Below, piece after piece: positions 1-11,159 of a DNA stretch of 64,000 nt. The stretch spans positions 4,377,001 to 4,441,000 of the forward strand of contig NC_088299.1 in assembly GCF_032854445.1 (NCBI RefSeq), given 5' to 3'. The position numbers were made by a program, and so were the translations under genes. Every line of letters starts with the position of its first letter. The stretch's first letter is position 1. The notes beneath the pieces were generated by a model. That model searched no databases and was not told the origin of the DNA. It saw only the letters and a list, made by a program, of their open reading frames with translations. The DNA is from Liolophura sinensis (taxonomy: Eukaryota > Mollusca > Polyplacophora > Chitonida > Chitonidae).

Positions 1-665
1 CCGGCTGGTAGTTTAACCATGGCATTCCGGTTGGTGGTTTAACCATGGCATTCCGGTTGGTAGTTTAATCATGGCATTCTGGTTGGTGGTTTAACCATGG
101 CATTCCGGTTGGTAGTTTAATCATGGCATTCCGGTTGGTGGTTTAACCATGGCATTCTGGTTGGTGGTTTAACCATGGCATTCCGGTTGGTGGTTTAACC
201 ATGGCATCCCGGTTGGTAGTTTAACCATGCCATTCCAGTTTGTGGTTTAACCATGACATTCCGGTTGGTAGTTTAATCATGGCATTCCGGTTGGTGGTTT
301 AACCATGGCATTCTGGTTGGTGGTTTAACCATGGCATTCCGGTTGGTGGTTTAACCATGGCATCCCGGTTGGTAGTTTAACCATGCCATTCCAGTTTGTG
401 GTTTAACCATGGCATTCCGGTTGGTGTGGTAGTTTCACCATGGCATACCGGTTGGTAGTTTAACAATGGCATTCCGGTTGGTGGTTTAACCATGGCATTC
501 CGGTTGGTGGTTTAACCATGGCATCCCGGTTGGTAGTTTAACCATGCCATTCCAGTTTGTGGTTTAACCATGGCATTCCGGTTGGTGTGGTAGTTTCACC
601 ATGGCATACCGGTTGGTAGTTTAACAATGGCATTCCGGTTGGTGGTTTAACCATGGCATGCCGGT
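1..665. repeat. 26-bp satellite array
   Basis: About 25 tandem units of 26 bp, each built on GGTTTAACCATGGCATTCC with a few variants. Variant units (the CATCCC type at about 204, 361 and 522, followed by a CCAGTTTGTGG type) recur every 157-161 bp, so there is a higher-order repeat of six units. The array begins before the window. It lies upstream of the first carotenoid oxygenase exon seen here and may sit in an intron of that gene. Confidence 0.95.
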
Positions 666-966
666 TTCCTCAACCCATAAAACTGACCTTCACCTTTAAG
701 ATAAACAGTCTACAGTATGGAATTAACAATAATCAATCAACCATTCTGGACTACACGTATAGTATATAATAACGCAATACATGGTCACGATAATAAAACG
801 CAATTACGTAACGTACGAAGATAAACATTATATATATATAGGTCTATAATATGAACAAGATTTGATCTATCGTCGCACGTGTATAATCACGGGTAAGATC
901 TGAAATCATTCTCGGTGGCGTTTATCAATTTTGGTTTTAATATAAGGGTTTGGATCATGCTAACAG

Positions 967-1108
967 GATGTTAACGTGGTTTCAATCTCCGCCGAAAAGT
1001 GACAACACAGTGGTCACTGTGACACCGTGCTCGGATTACGTGTACACATCCACTGAGAAAAACGTCATTCACAAGGTTGATCCGACAACGCTGGATACCG
1101 TCAGTGGC
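967..1108 (+). CDS. Carotenoid oxygenase, first visible exon
   Basis: Encodes the segment with TPCSDYVYTSTEKN and HKVDPTTLDTVSG, matching the family block before the first iron histidine. The donor GGC|GTGAGT ends in phase 0. The 5' limit is uncertain: an acceptor CTAACAG at 960-966 is plausible. The in-frame ATG at 968 is unlikely to be the true start, because the family has more than 100 residues before this point. Confidence 0.7.
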
Positions 1109-4100
1109 GTGAGTAACACATTTCAAGTACCGATACACTCTAAAAACAATAATGTTAGATGAAACGTAAATTTATGTTTTCTGGTAAATTTTGACATAAT
1201 TTTATGCTTTCTGTTAAATTTAACGTTATTTTACGTTTTCTGCGTGCTACCAGAATATATTATGTCCGTCGGTTGTACTTCCATACTGGAACAATATAAT
1301 ACCCCAACACATCAACGGAAGCATTCTCTTAGAATAACAGAACAAATATGTCGTACGTGTATACTCAACAAAAATATAAACACACGAAGCAATTTTATAT
1401 TGTTTTCGCTTATTATTAAGTAACGTGTTAACGGCAACAATTGAGAAAATGTTTTCATTATCAATTGTGGCCTCAATTTCCACCAGATTTGCACATTTTA
1501 GGGTAACAATCCAAGGGCTATGGCAGCGTGAAAACAGAGTGGTCGGCAATTGAAAAAATCTAAAAACAATTAAACCAAAGTATTTTACGCATAGTTTCAA
1601 GTTATTTCCATTTTTTCTTTTGGTTTCCTTTCACTTTAAAGTAAGAAAGAAATAAAAACAGCAAGCATACCTCATTCATGTATTATTCTATGCAGTTATA
1701 ACAGCTGTCCACTCTTTTTCAAGCATAACATAGAGCAGTTTGTGGTAGTTGACGTGGCAACGGCTCACTTTCTCCGGGAACCAGACGGGACGATGCACAA
1801 TGTGGGCAAGTCTTACAAGGGAACCCCCAAATACAGCTTTGTTAAGATCCCAGTCCCTGCAGGTAAGTCGTTTGGGGGAACTAAGCTTGTCTGTTGCTCA
1901 ATTGCTCTTTCAGGAACCGGTTCGGACGACGTACAGTGTCAGAGAGTCCTCCCAGATGAGGGACAAAAAATCAGATATTCTCCACAACTCAACATTAATT
2001 CACTTACACAATGGTGGTTATGTTTTATGAATAACAATTTGACTTCGAAGAACCAAAAGTTCCGTGTATTGACAGACAGAATGCGCATTCATAGAGTCAT
2101 CGACGTGAGGAAGCAACACCTTCTGATCCTTTTGATTCTTTTGATGACTGGCAGATTGTAATCATCATGTGTACTGGTAAAATTTTAGACGAGTTATTAT
2201 GTGTTGTTGTGTTCTGTTAAAGTTTTGTTAAAGGGACGAACTGTTTATACAGTGGAATTGTTTAGGATCCTAGACAGAGACAGGAAACATTGGAGGTTTC
2301 CCCACTTTCAGTAGTCTTGGTGTTTGCCCTGCAGATGACAAGCACTTTGTGTGCCACAGGTGGAAAAGCTTGTCATTTACATTCCAATATCCGATGTTTC
2401 ACTCCGGGCACTCCAGTTTTCTTCTGCCATAAAACTGATCACCGTTCTACAGACGAAAAAAAAATAGTAACAAAAAAATATGGTAAATCGTTACTTGTCG
2501 CTCCACAAGTGCATTTTTAGGCGCAAATAAAGGTTTATTCCAATTGTAATTCCAAAAACGCCCAAAACACAATAGATTTATTTATTTGTTGTTTTACACC
2601 GTACTAGATGATATTTCACTTATACGACGGTGGTCAGCATTGTTTTTAAAGGAAATCGGGCTGAGCCCGGTTTTAAACCCACAACGAAACATGATAGAAA
2701 TCTCAGAATTAGGCAGACAGGATAACTAGAAAATTTGGTTCAAGTATTCAGTAAGCAAAGAAACCTGACTTAGAAAACGAGTATTGGCATACAGAAACTT
2801 CAGGGTTCTTCACGATTTGGTGTAAGACAGTGCTCTTTCTCACAGCGTGTTTGTTTCAGACGGCAAGGACGTGTACGACAAAGCCGAGGTGGTCGGGTCT
2901 GTTCCCTTCCGATGGTCTAAGAACCCGACCTACCTGCATAGCTTCGGCATGTCAGAGAATTACTACGTCCTCGTGGAGCAGGCCCTCACCGTCAGCGTCC
3001 TAGGCCTAATGACGTCGCGTATCTCCAGGGAAACCTATTCTGATTGTCTCAAGTGGCATGCAACGGAAAAGGTATGCCATAAAGGGACCCATTTGTTTCC
3101 TGAAAGAAAATTAAAGAAAATGAGTGCAAAGTCTTTACTTGCTATGTTTGAATCATTTTCAACACTGACAAATACCTTTCTATGTCATGGCAGAACCTGT
3201 TCCATATGGACAAGTACCCTTCTCTTTCGTGACAGAACGTTTTTTAATTGACAAGTAGCCCTCTCTGTGAAAACCTGTACCACGTTGACAAGAAGCCTTG
3301 TCTTCACAAAAGAACCTGTTCCACATTGACAAGAATTCTTGTCTTCACATTAGAACCATTTCCATATTGACAAGTGCCCCTCCAGCTCTGAAGAGGGCCT
3401 TTTTCCACGTTGACAAGTACCCTTCTCTCTCACATCAGAACCTGTTCCACACTGACATACCTTTCTCTTTCACAACAGAACCTGTTCCACATTGATAAGT
3501 ACGCTTCTCTCACAGAACAGAAACTGTTCCACATTGACATGAAGCCTTCTGTTCACAATAGAACATGTACCACGTGGACAAGTACCCTTCCCTGACAACA
3601 GAACGTGTACCACATTAACAAGAATCCCTCTTTCTCACAACAGAAGCTGTTTTACATAGACAAGCAGCTTTGTCTCTCACAACAGAATATTTTCCACATT
3701 GACAAGTACCCTTCTCTTTCACAACAGAACCTGTTCCACATTGATAAGTTCACTTCTTTTTCATAACAGAACACTTTCCCACTGACAAACGTCCTTCTCT
3801 TTCATAACAGAACATGTTCCACACTGACAAACTCAGTTCATTCTCAACAGAACATATTTCGAATTCACAAATGTCATTGTTTATCACAGCAGAATCTGTT
3901 CGACATTGACAAGTATCCTTCTCTCTCAGAACAGAACCTGTTCCGCATTGACAAGCACCCATCTCTCTCACAACAGAACGTGTTACGCATTGACAAGTGC
4001 GCTTCTCTCCCACAACAGAACCTATTCCGAATCGTTGACAGAAGAACGGGACAGGAAGTAAATCCAAAGACGCCATACTTAGCGGACCCATTTTTCACGT

Positions 4101-5374
4101 TTCATCACATTAACACTTACGAGGAAGAAGGTATGAATTGTTTCCTGCCAATGGATTAGTTATAAATCTGTATATTTCAGCACTTTTTTATGATTTCCTT
4201 TTTCTTTTTGGGAATTTTTTTTATTGCATTATATTTTAAAATTCGTAAATTCTTCTTGAAATCATTAATCGGCCATTTAACGTTCTGATTTTTGTGTTCT
4301 GTTACATGTATGTTTTGTTTATTCGTCACAAAACACAAAATGAGGCTGTTCTAGGTGCATCACTTATGGTACATGCAGATTTCATTTATATAATTTCTTT
4401 GATTTCTTTTTACGGAGAACTTAAAAATATTCATCTGTATTTAAATCTAAGTGATAACCAGCTGTTTGTTCATTGCAAGCCTATAGGTCCTGATGGCTCA
4501 GTTCGTACAGCGTCCGCTTCGCGAGCGATGGATCCAAGGCAGTCCTGTGTTGGGGTCACACCTAAGATCTTAAAAGAGGAAGTAGCTTCTTTGCTTGACG
4601 TTCAGCATTAAGGGAATAGTGTAACGACTGGTTGACCCGTATCAGTATAATGGCTTGCGTGGGGAGGCTTACTTGTCTTCTTGTCAGTGAAGCAACACAA
4701 GATAAAAGAACGGTTGAAATCCGCCCTGCAACAGGGAGGCAAATTACGCGTACATGCACTCTAAGGACTCTGTCGTCATTTGACTGAAAACTGTTAATTA
4801 CGACGGTAATACAAAGGATGGTACATATGTGTCTGTATTGGTTGTCTGACAGGACACCTTGTGGTAGACGTGTCTGCATATCCAGACAAGAAGATCCTCG
4901 ACACGTTTTACCTGAAAAATGTGAAATCGGAACAGAGAGAAGTTTATCCGGAACCAACAATACGACGATATGTGTTGCCATTAGCAACCTATTCTAAGGT
5001 AGGTCACTGATAGTCCACACTATATTCGCCATATTTCACTCACTTACACTGATTCAGCTTTAAATTGGCCAAGATCCACTTCTGTTCACCTATCCTAGCT
5101 TCCAGTATTTGCGCACCTGATTATCTTATGCAGCGTCATAACCTATGATGTGAACAAATAAAACACAGATTTTATAGACCGCAGTACTCAAGCCAACTTT
5201 GATATATGAATTTTACACACAGGTAGATAACACATTGGTACTTGGTTGTGTAATGTATATTTAACTTTCTTTTCCTTAAAGTAGTTGCGAACGTAAACTA
5301 CCCTCTGTACTTGACTTGCTTATACTTGCTGATACAAATGATCCGTCTTTAGTTCATAGAAGCCGTGATTATGT

Positions 5375-5461
<87 letters not shown>

Positions 5462-8400
5462 TTTGATTTTTGTTCAACGCCATAGTGAAGAATTTTTCAC
5501 AAATCTGCGCAATGCTGACGAAAGACAAATGGATCTCAACTAACGTAAAATACTCTTTCGAAATCCACAGATTTAAGGCATAATGAACACTTAAAGGGGG
5601 GGGGGGATCTGCTTACATTTTACAGGCAACATCAGGGCAAAATCTTGTGACTGTAAAGGAGTCGTCTGCCAGCGCCATCAAACAGAAGAATGGACAGGTT
5701 TTGTGTGACTATGAAAAACTTTCTGACCAAGGTGAATACAGAACAGTGTAGTAGTTATTGTCAACCAAAGCTGGTTCTGACTGATAAGCAAAGCATTGGA
5801 ATATAAAAATCAGTACCGATTGGTTGATCGATTGATTTGTGTTATTTTGATTTATAGGAGTTGGAATTGAAATCGGTAATTTCGAAAATTTCCTGAGGGA
5901 TAGAAAATCTTCCTGCATGGGATTGAAAAGGACATGTCTTTGAGTTAACCGTTGAAAAGCAAGCATGTTAACTGCAATGCCAGTGCCGAACTCCCGCGGC
6001 ATTGTTCTGTGTTAACGCTATCAACACGAAAGATGGAAACTTAAACTGCACTGGTAATGAACTATCGCCGGAGTATTGCGCCCTGAAACCTCACCATTGT
6101 CTAAACAAAGATTGATTGCTAAGTGTTTAATACCGTGCTCAAGAATTTTTCAATCATGTTGGTCAGGTTTACGGTTGAACGAAACCGGAGCGTTCGAAGT
6201 AAACCGACCTTATCGATGTCCCTGGCAAAGCCAAAAAGGGCAAAATAAGTTCTAAATAAGTTATCTGGTGTATAGTCTCGGAGCTACTTTCCAGCTGATT
6301 TCCTTACACTTTTGTTTCCAGGTCTGGATTTTCCACATATCAACGATGGTCGACTTGGAAAGAAATACAGATACATCTACGGAGCAGGCGGACAGTACAT
6401 CAATAAGGTAGGTCTTTGACCCTCTACTTGTGTCATTTTGAAATCCATGAGAGTAAAAAAATGTGGGGTTTTGTAACATCTCTTTTAGGGTAACAGCGCG
6501 AGCAGCGTTTATTTATGGGAAAGCGTATTCTTGAAAATTACCCGTCGGAAACCTATTTACTTAATAAGAAAACAACAAGACTAAGTGTGGCGATAACGAT
6601 ATAATTTAAGTGAGAGCTGAAATTCATCAGAGTTAGATTCCCGGATGGGTGACGGTGTGTCCTGAGCAAAACATGCACTGTGACTTCTCATGGACTACTT
6701 AGGCGATCTAGGGCGGTCGGGCTTTGGCAGGGAAATTGGTATATTTGACTGACGTTTGTGCTCTCGGTGTCAGTTCGAGGTTGCTCTGAAGTAAGGTTTG
6801 TCAAAAATTTTGTTCGGTCGAAGAAGGCCCCGAACCAACGCCAGAACGCTCTCCATTTAAAACCCTGATGCAGTTACCTGCCCCTGTCAAATATGTCGAT
6901 GGTTTCAGTACAACGGGTCGTTTTAAGCATCACCAGGAAATGTCGGGCCCAAGCCGCCTATGAAATATCTGTGACGAAAAGATATGGAACGAAAACGTCT
7001 GTAAAATGCAGGGCGTGGAGACATATTTGATGTGTAATGTTTGTCTCAAACGCCGTGACAGACTGCTACGGTAACTGCATCAGGCTTTAAAACTGACTCT
7101 GGTTTGGGGCCTTCCTTGGCCAAACAAAATTTTGGCAAAGCTAACGTCAAAGTAGTCTCGAACTATCTCATTGTAAGTCTACGTGCCTTGTAGTTATTGA
7201 TCTGTAATGTCCATTTTGGTTTACGGTTAGATTACAAATGTCTGTTTTGACGCCTAGTTTCCAGTTCTGATCTCTGTTTCAGCTAGTGAAGATTGACACA
7301 CTGACAAAGCAATCCTGGGTGTGGGAGGAAGAAGGGACTTACGTGGCTGAGCCCGTGTTTATTCCGGGTCCCGGTGCCACTGATGAGGATGACGGTAAGC
7401 ACGACGAATGCATGACGTCACACATGTTACATTTTATATTTACTGCCCGGTGCGACTGATGAGGATGACAGTAAGCACGACGAATGCCTAACGTCACACA
7501 CGTGACATTTTATATTTACTGCCCGGTGCCACTGATGAGGATGACGGTAAGCACGACGAATGCATGACGTCACACATGTTACATTTTATATTTACTGCCC
7601 GGTGCCACTGATGAGGATGACGGTAAGCACAACGAATGCATGACGTCACACATGTAACATTTTATGTTTACTGCCCGGTGCCACTGATGAGGATGACGGT
7701 AAGCACGACGAATGCATGACGTCACACACGTGACATTTTATGTTTACTGCGCGGTGCCACTGATGAGGATGACGGTAAGCACGACGAATGCATGACGTCA
7801 CACACGTGACATTTTATGTTTACTGCTCGGTGCCACTGATGAGGATGGCGGTAAGCACGACAAATGCATGACGTCACACACGTGACATTTTATATTTACT
7901 GCCCGGTGCCACTGATGAGGATGGCGGTAAGCACGACAAATGCACGACGTCACACACGTTAAATTTTATATTTACTGCATGGCCAAGGTAAATTTCAGCA
8001 CAGAGGTATTCCGCTGCGAGTAATTCCATGTTGCATTGGTAAAGTAGACCTATGGAGTTTGTCTGGAGGTTTAGTAGCCATATCCAGTTTTATTTACTTA
8101 TTTATTTATTTAATTGGTGTTTTATGCCGTACTCAAGAATATTTCACTTATTTGACGGTGGGTAGGATTATGATCATAGGAAACCGCGCAAGATCTGGGG
8201 GGAAACCCACAACCATCCGCAGTTTGCTGGAAGTCTTACCCAGTTTTAGTTCATTAGCACCATAATATGGCAATTATTCTCAAACAAACTTTTACACTTG
8301 TGAAATCAGAGGTATTGTTTCCAGTATCCTTGTGTGCAAGTTAGCATAGTATTTCATATGAATAGTCGAACTAGTTCAAAACTTTTGCAACCATCGGATT

Positions 8401-9166
8401 TTCGAGATTTACGTGAAAATTGAATGAATGGGAATTGTAAACCAAGTAGACCTAAAATCAGATTTAGACCGATGCCACTATGCTGTCTGTCTTGCTTAAT
8501 ATCCATGCTGACTTTCATGCTTGAAATTTTCTAGTTTTTGATTCATAGCAATTTCTAACATTGGAAAAACAGCTCGAGGCCCTGGGAAAACGAAACTTCT
8601 AGTAAGGCGACATACAGTGACAAAAACATTTATTTTGAAGGGGAAACTTGTTTTCTCCCTCTTTCTCTTGATCGAGAGACACGGGATCAAATCTGGGCCT
8701 GGTCATGCCAAAGATTTTAAAAAATGGTACTTGTTGTTGCTTTGCTTGGCGCTTAGAGCAAGGAAATAAGACTCCTTGGCCCGGTGTCAGTAGAATGTGA
8801 CTGGGTAGGGTACGCCATTATGCCTGGTGTGTCCAGTATGATACTACATTGGCAGTAGCATTTTTACGGCATGAACGCGCCCTGCCACAAGAAGACGCAG
8901 TATGTGTACACACACCTAATTACTCCTAGTCGCCATATCACTGAAAAATTGTTAAGTACAACGTAAAGCCCCAAGCATCAATAGCCTAGATACATGCACT
9001 GTCTTGTTTTTCAGGAGCCCTGCTTTCTGTGCTGTACAAAATGACCAAACCCCGTCACGTGACCTGCCTGCTGGTGCTGGACGCGCGAACGATGACGGAG
9101 CTAGGGCGCGCGCAGTTTGACGTCTCTCTATCACGTGACATTCACGCCTGTTTCGTCTGGTCTTAA
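967..9166 (+). CDS. Carotenoid oxygenase (BCO/RPE65 family), 5'-partial, nine exons
   Basis: Non-heme iron enzyme of the family that cleaves carotenoids (BCO1, BCO2) or isomerises retinyl esters (RPE65). Exons: about 967-1108, 1739-1862, 2860-3071, 4019-4130, 4853-4998, 5626-5731, 6322-6407, 7283-7394, 9015-9166. All internal joins are in phase with GT-AG borders. About 397 residues are visible against a usual 500-550, so roughly 130 N-terminal residues are missing; no coding sequence for them was found in 1-966. The four iron-ligand histidines are recognisable: VATAHF (exon 2), LHSFGMSENYY (exon 3), FTFHHINTYEEEG (exon 4) and RDIHACF near the C-terminus. The protein stops at TAA 9164-9166. 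Cleavage activity rather than isomerase is the default guess, but substrate and cleavage position cannot be read from sequence. Introns 3 and 8 carry arrays that duplicate splice junctions. Confidence 0.9.
1739..1862 (+). CDS. Carotenoid oxygenase exon with first iron histidine
   Basis: Begins after GAGCAG in phase 0 and ends at CAG|GTAAGT in phase 1. Encodes VVVDVATAHFLREPDGTM, where the His is the family's first iron ligand, then a Gly-rich stretch ending KIPVPA. Confidence 0.85.
2573..2692 (-). mobile_element. SINE fragment
   Basis: Reverse-oriented 3' half of the window's SINE: (AAAT)n tail, the ...AGTACGG-GTAAAAC... 3' motif and part of the GC-rich central block. Diverged; lies in intron 2 of the carotenoid oxygenase. 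Confidence 0.75.
2860..3071 (+). CDS. Carotenoid oxygenase exon with second iron histidine
   Basis: Acceptor TTGTTTCAG, donor AAG|GTATGC, phase 1 to 0. Encodes YLHSFGMSENYYVLVEQ with the second iron His. It ends LKWHATEK just before the 42-bp repeat array. Confidence 0.92.
3170..4018 (+). repeat. 42-bp minisatellite carrying splice-acceptor copies
   Basis: About 20 units of 41-42 bp: a pyrimidine run (CTTCTCTCTC), then ACAACAG, then AACCTGTTCCACATTGACAAG. The final unit is the real acceptor and start of the exon at 4019 (CACAACAG|AACCTATTCCG). The period of 42 is a multiple of three, so several short open frames run through the array. Confidence 0.93.
4019..4130 (+). CDS. Carotenoid oxygenase exon with third iron histidine
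   Basis: Begins NLFRIVDRRTGQEV after CCCACAACAG and ends with FTFHHINTYEEE at GAAG|GTATGA (phase 1). Its acceptor and first codons are the terminal unit of the upstream tandem array. Confidence 0.93.
4853..4998 (+). CDS. Carotenoid oxygenase internal exon
   Basis: Acceptor GTCTGACAG, donor AAG|GTAGGT. Continues the conserved block as GHLVVDVSAYPDKKIL and ends LPLATYSK. Confidence 0.92.
5371..5465. repeat. (TTTA)n microsatellite
   Basis: About 23 TTTA units. Such tracts often mark old SINE tails in this window, but no SINE body adjoins this one clearly. Confidence 0.95.
5626..5731 (+). CDS. Carotenoid oxygenase internal exon
   Basis: Acceptor CATTTTACAG, donor CAAG|GTGAAT, phase 0 to 1. Encodes GQNLVTVKESSASAIKQKNG, a moderately conserved beta-propeller blade. 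A G9-10 run lies just upstream. Confidence 0.88.
6322..6407 (+). CDS. Carotenoid oxygenase internal exon
   Basis: Acceptor TTTGTTTCCAG, donor AAG|GTAGGT. Encodes GLDFPHINDGRLGKKYRYIY, a typical family motif (F-P-x-I-N ... KYRY-x-Y). Confidence 0.93.
6770..7170. mobile_element. Foldback/MITE-like inverted-repeat element
   Basis: Two imperfect inverted arms of about 100-130 bp flank a short centre. The left arm, with AAATTTTGTTCGGTCGAAG and CTGATGCAGTTACC at about 6790-6890, is mirrored by GGTAACTGCATCAG and CCAAACAAAATTTTGGC at about 7065-7150. The structure suggests a non-autonomous DNA element; no coding sequence. It sits in an intron of the carotenoid oxygenase. Ends are approximate. Confidence 0.7.
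7283..7394 (+). CDS. Carotenoid oxygenase internal exon
   Basis: Acceptor TCTGTTTCAG, donor GACG|GTAAGC (phase 1). Encodes LVKIDTLTKQSWVWEEEG and EPVFIPGPGATDEDD. The last 22 bp and the donor form the first unit of the 76-bp tandem array. Confidence 0.93.
7373..7980 (+). repeat. 76-bp tandem array carrying splice-donor copies and CRE-like sites
   Basis: Eight units with an exact 76-bp step (GGTG starts at 7373, 7449, 7525, 7601, 7677, 7753, 7829, 7905). The first unit holds the end of the exon at 7283-7394 and its donor. Each later unit repeats ACTGATGAGGATG followed by GTAAGC. Units 1 and 3-7 carry the palindrome TGACGTCA; units 2 and 8 carry one-base variants. Several units also have CACGTG. 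Confidence 0.96.
8088..8245 (-). mobile_element. SINE, 5'-truncated
   Basis: Reverse copy: an (AAAT)n tail at the left, then the motif read on + as GCCGTACTCAAGAATATTTC, then the central block with AAACCCACAACCATCCGCAG. The tRNA-like head is absent. Lies in the last intron of the carotenoid oxygenase. Confidence 0.88.
9015..9166 (+). CDS. Carotenoid oxygenase terminal exon
   Basis: Acceptor GTTTTTCAG. Encodes LLVLDARTMTEL and RDIHACF with the fourth iron histidine, ending FVWS and TAA. AATAAA signals follow at 9239 and 9711. Confidence 0.92.
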
Positions 9167-9238
9167 CTAAATTACTGCTCAAAAAAGAAGGTCCCTTGGC
9201 TTCGGTCAAAAAACAAAAAAAAAAATAATAAGAAGACT

Positions 9239-9244
9239 AAATAA
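9239..9244 (+). terminator. Candidate polyadenylation signal
   Basis: AATAAA about 73 bp after the carotenoid oxygenase stop codon. A second AATAAA lies at 9711-9716; which is used cannot be told from the sequence. Confidence 0.5.
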
Positions 9245-10030
9245 AAAAACCTACACATTCTTTGTATGTCTCTATATCAATATGGACATACACAGTGGTT
9301 ATAAACACGAGTATAATTACTTTAAATTCATCGAATTTCATTTAATGAGGTAAAATATGAACTTTGTTGGAAGCATTTTTTGTTCTTTCTTTTTTGATCT
9401 GTGGTATATATATTGCTGCGTAATACTCATTTGACATTATACATGTATATGCAGAACTCATATGTTATATATCTCTAACACACGTCACCTTTAGCCATTT
9501 TATTTAGTCTGTTTTACTTTTTGCTTTTTTTTACTTTATTTCTTGTGTGAAACCAAATTTCACTTCTCCTGAAGTTGCTGTATTTGCACTTGCTGTGGAC
9601 ATTTATAAAGTATTCCTACTGCCAAACTTTTATGTTTATTTTTAGTAATATGATTGATAGTTCCCATTTATATTTGTCAGTGTGTAGCCAACTGTTCTTG
9701 TTTTATTTTAAATAAAACCTCAACGAATGGATTCAGAGTTAACCCTTGACTCTGTTTGCAGTATTATAATATTATATTCATATGCATGGTCATTAGAATA
9801 TAATTAAACCGTTCATATAAATAAAAGATAATAGTTGATGGTATAGGGCTAAAGGTTATCTATTGTTAAAGCTGACATAATAAAATTACTCTGTCACTTA
9901 TTAAAGTGTGATTATTTCATTATATCGATTACAGAGTTGCCTGTAAACAAATTAATGATAACGTTGTTAGGTTGTCCCAATTTATGACAATTATACAGTT
10001 ATCAAGGAAGTAACTGATTGATAATCATTA

Positions 10031-10612
10031 TACCAAGAAATGTGATAATACCATTATACCAAGAGATGTGATAATACCATTTTACCAAGAAATGTGATAG
10101 TACCTTTATACCAAGAAATGTGATAGTACCTTTATACCAAGAAAAATGATATTACTTTTATACTAAGAGATGTGATAATACCATTATACCAAGAAATATG
10201 ATAATACCATTATACCAAGAGATGTGATAATACCATTACACCAAGAAATATGACAATACCATTATACCAAGAAATGTGATAATACATTATACCAAGAAAT
10301 ATGATAATACCATCATACTAAGAAATGTGATAATACATTATACCAAGAAATATGACAATACCATTATACCAAGAAATGTGATAATACATTATACCAAGAG
10401 ATGTGATAATACCATTATACCAAGAAATGTGATCGTACCATTATACCAAGAGATGTGATAATACCATTATACCAAGAGATGTGATAATACCATCATACTA
10501 AGAAATGTGATAATACCATTATACCAAGAAATGTGATCGTACCATTATACCAAGAGATGTGATAATACCATTATACCAAGAGATGTGATAATACCATTAT
10601 ACCAAGAAATGA
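10031..10612. repeat. 26-bp minisatellite
   Basis: About 22 imperfect units of the type ATACCATTATACCAAGAAAT plus GTGATA. Not related by eye to the 26-bp satellite at the left edge. Confidence 0.95.
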
Positions 10613-10754
10613 TTACACAATCATGCAGCTGCTTACGAATGATAACACAGCTAACAAAAGTTGATGGTTACATAATCATTATGTCACTAGCTGCTTGAAA
10701 CAAATCTGATGATTATACAACTGTTATGTGACTATGCTAAATAGGACAAATTAA

Positions 10755-10757
<3 letters not shown>

Positions 10758-10821
<64 letters not shown>
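10758..10821. repeat. (TA)n microsatellite
   Basis: About 31 uninterrupted TA dinucleotides. Confidence 0.97.
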
Positions 10822-10824
<3 letters not shown>

Positions 10825-11159
10825 TCGGCCATGCGCCTTCCATATCTTAACAAATGTGAAAAAAAAAACACGAAGGCAGCGTATTCTAATCTACTCCATG
10901 GTGTATGTCAGCGGTTTTGTCGAATTTATCTGGGCGACCCAGAAACACACATAATATTGCAGTCGTGTATAAACACTGGCACATGCGGGTAGCTTATTCA
11001 CAATCAGGTGAACGGCGTCATTTATATACATAACCTTATTATGTAGGCCATGTCTGGATGGCTTATAAGAAATTTATGAAAGCCGGTTTACGTCATCAGT
11101 GCTCCAGCGTTTCCTTGTATATAAAAACACAATAACCATCGCTTCGTCGTATCGTGTAA

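Noticed and set aside
2290-2520. Open frame between carotenoid oxygenase exons
   Set aside because: Lies in an intron; no family similarity, and neighbouring exons join in phase without it.
3298-3595. Open frames with NLFHIDK and TCSTLTSTL repeats
   Set aside because: They come from the 42-bp array in the intron; treated as repeat, with splice use raised as a finding instead of as a gene.
3750-4098. Minus-strand frames with repeated RNRFCCERE-type units
   Set aside because: Antisense of the same 42-bp array.
5316-5543. Open frame with LFIYLFIY repeats
   Set aside because: Translation of the (TTTA)n tract within a carotenoid oxygenase intron.
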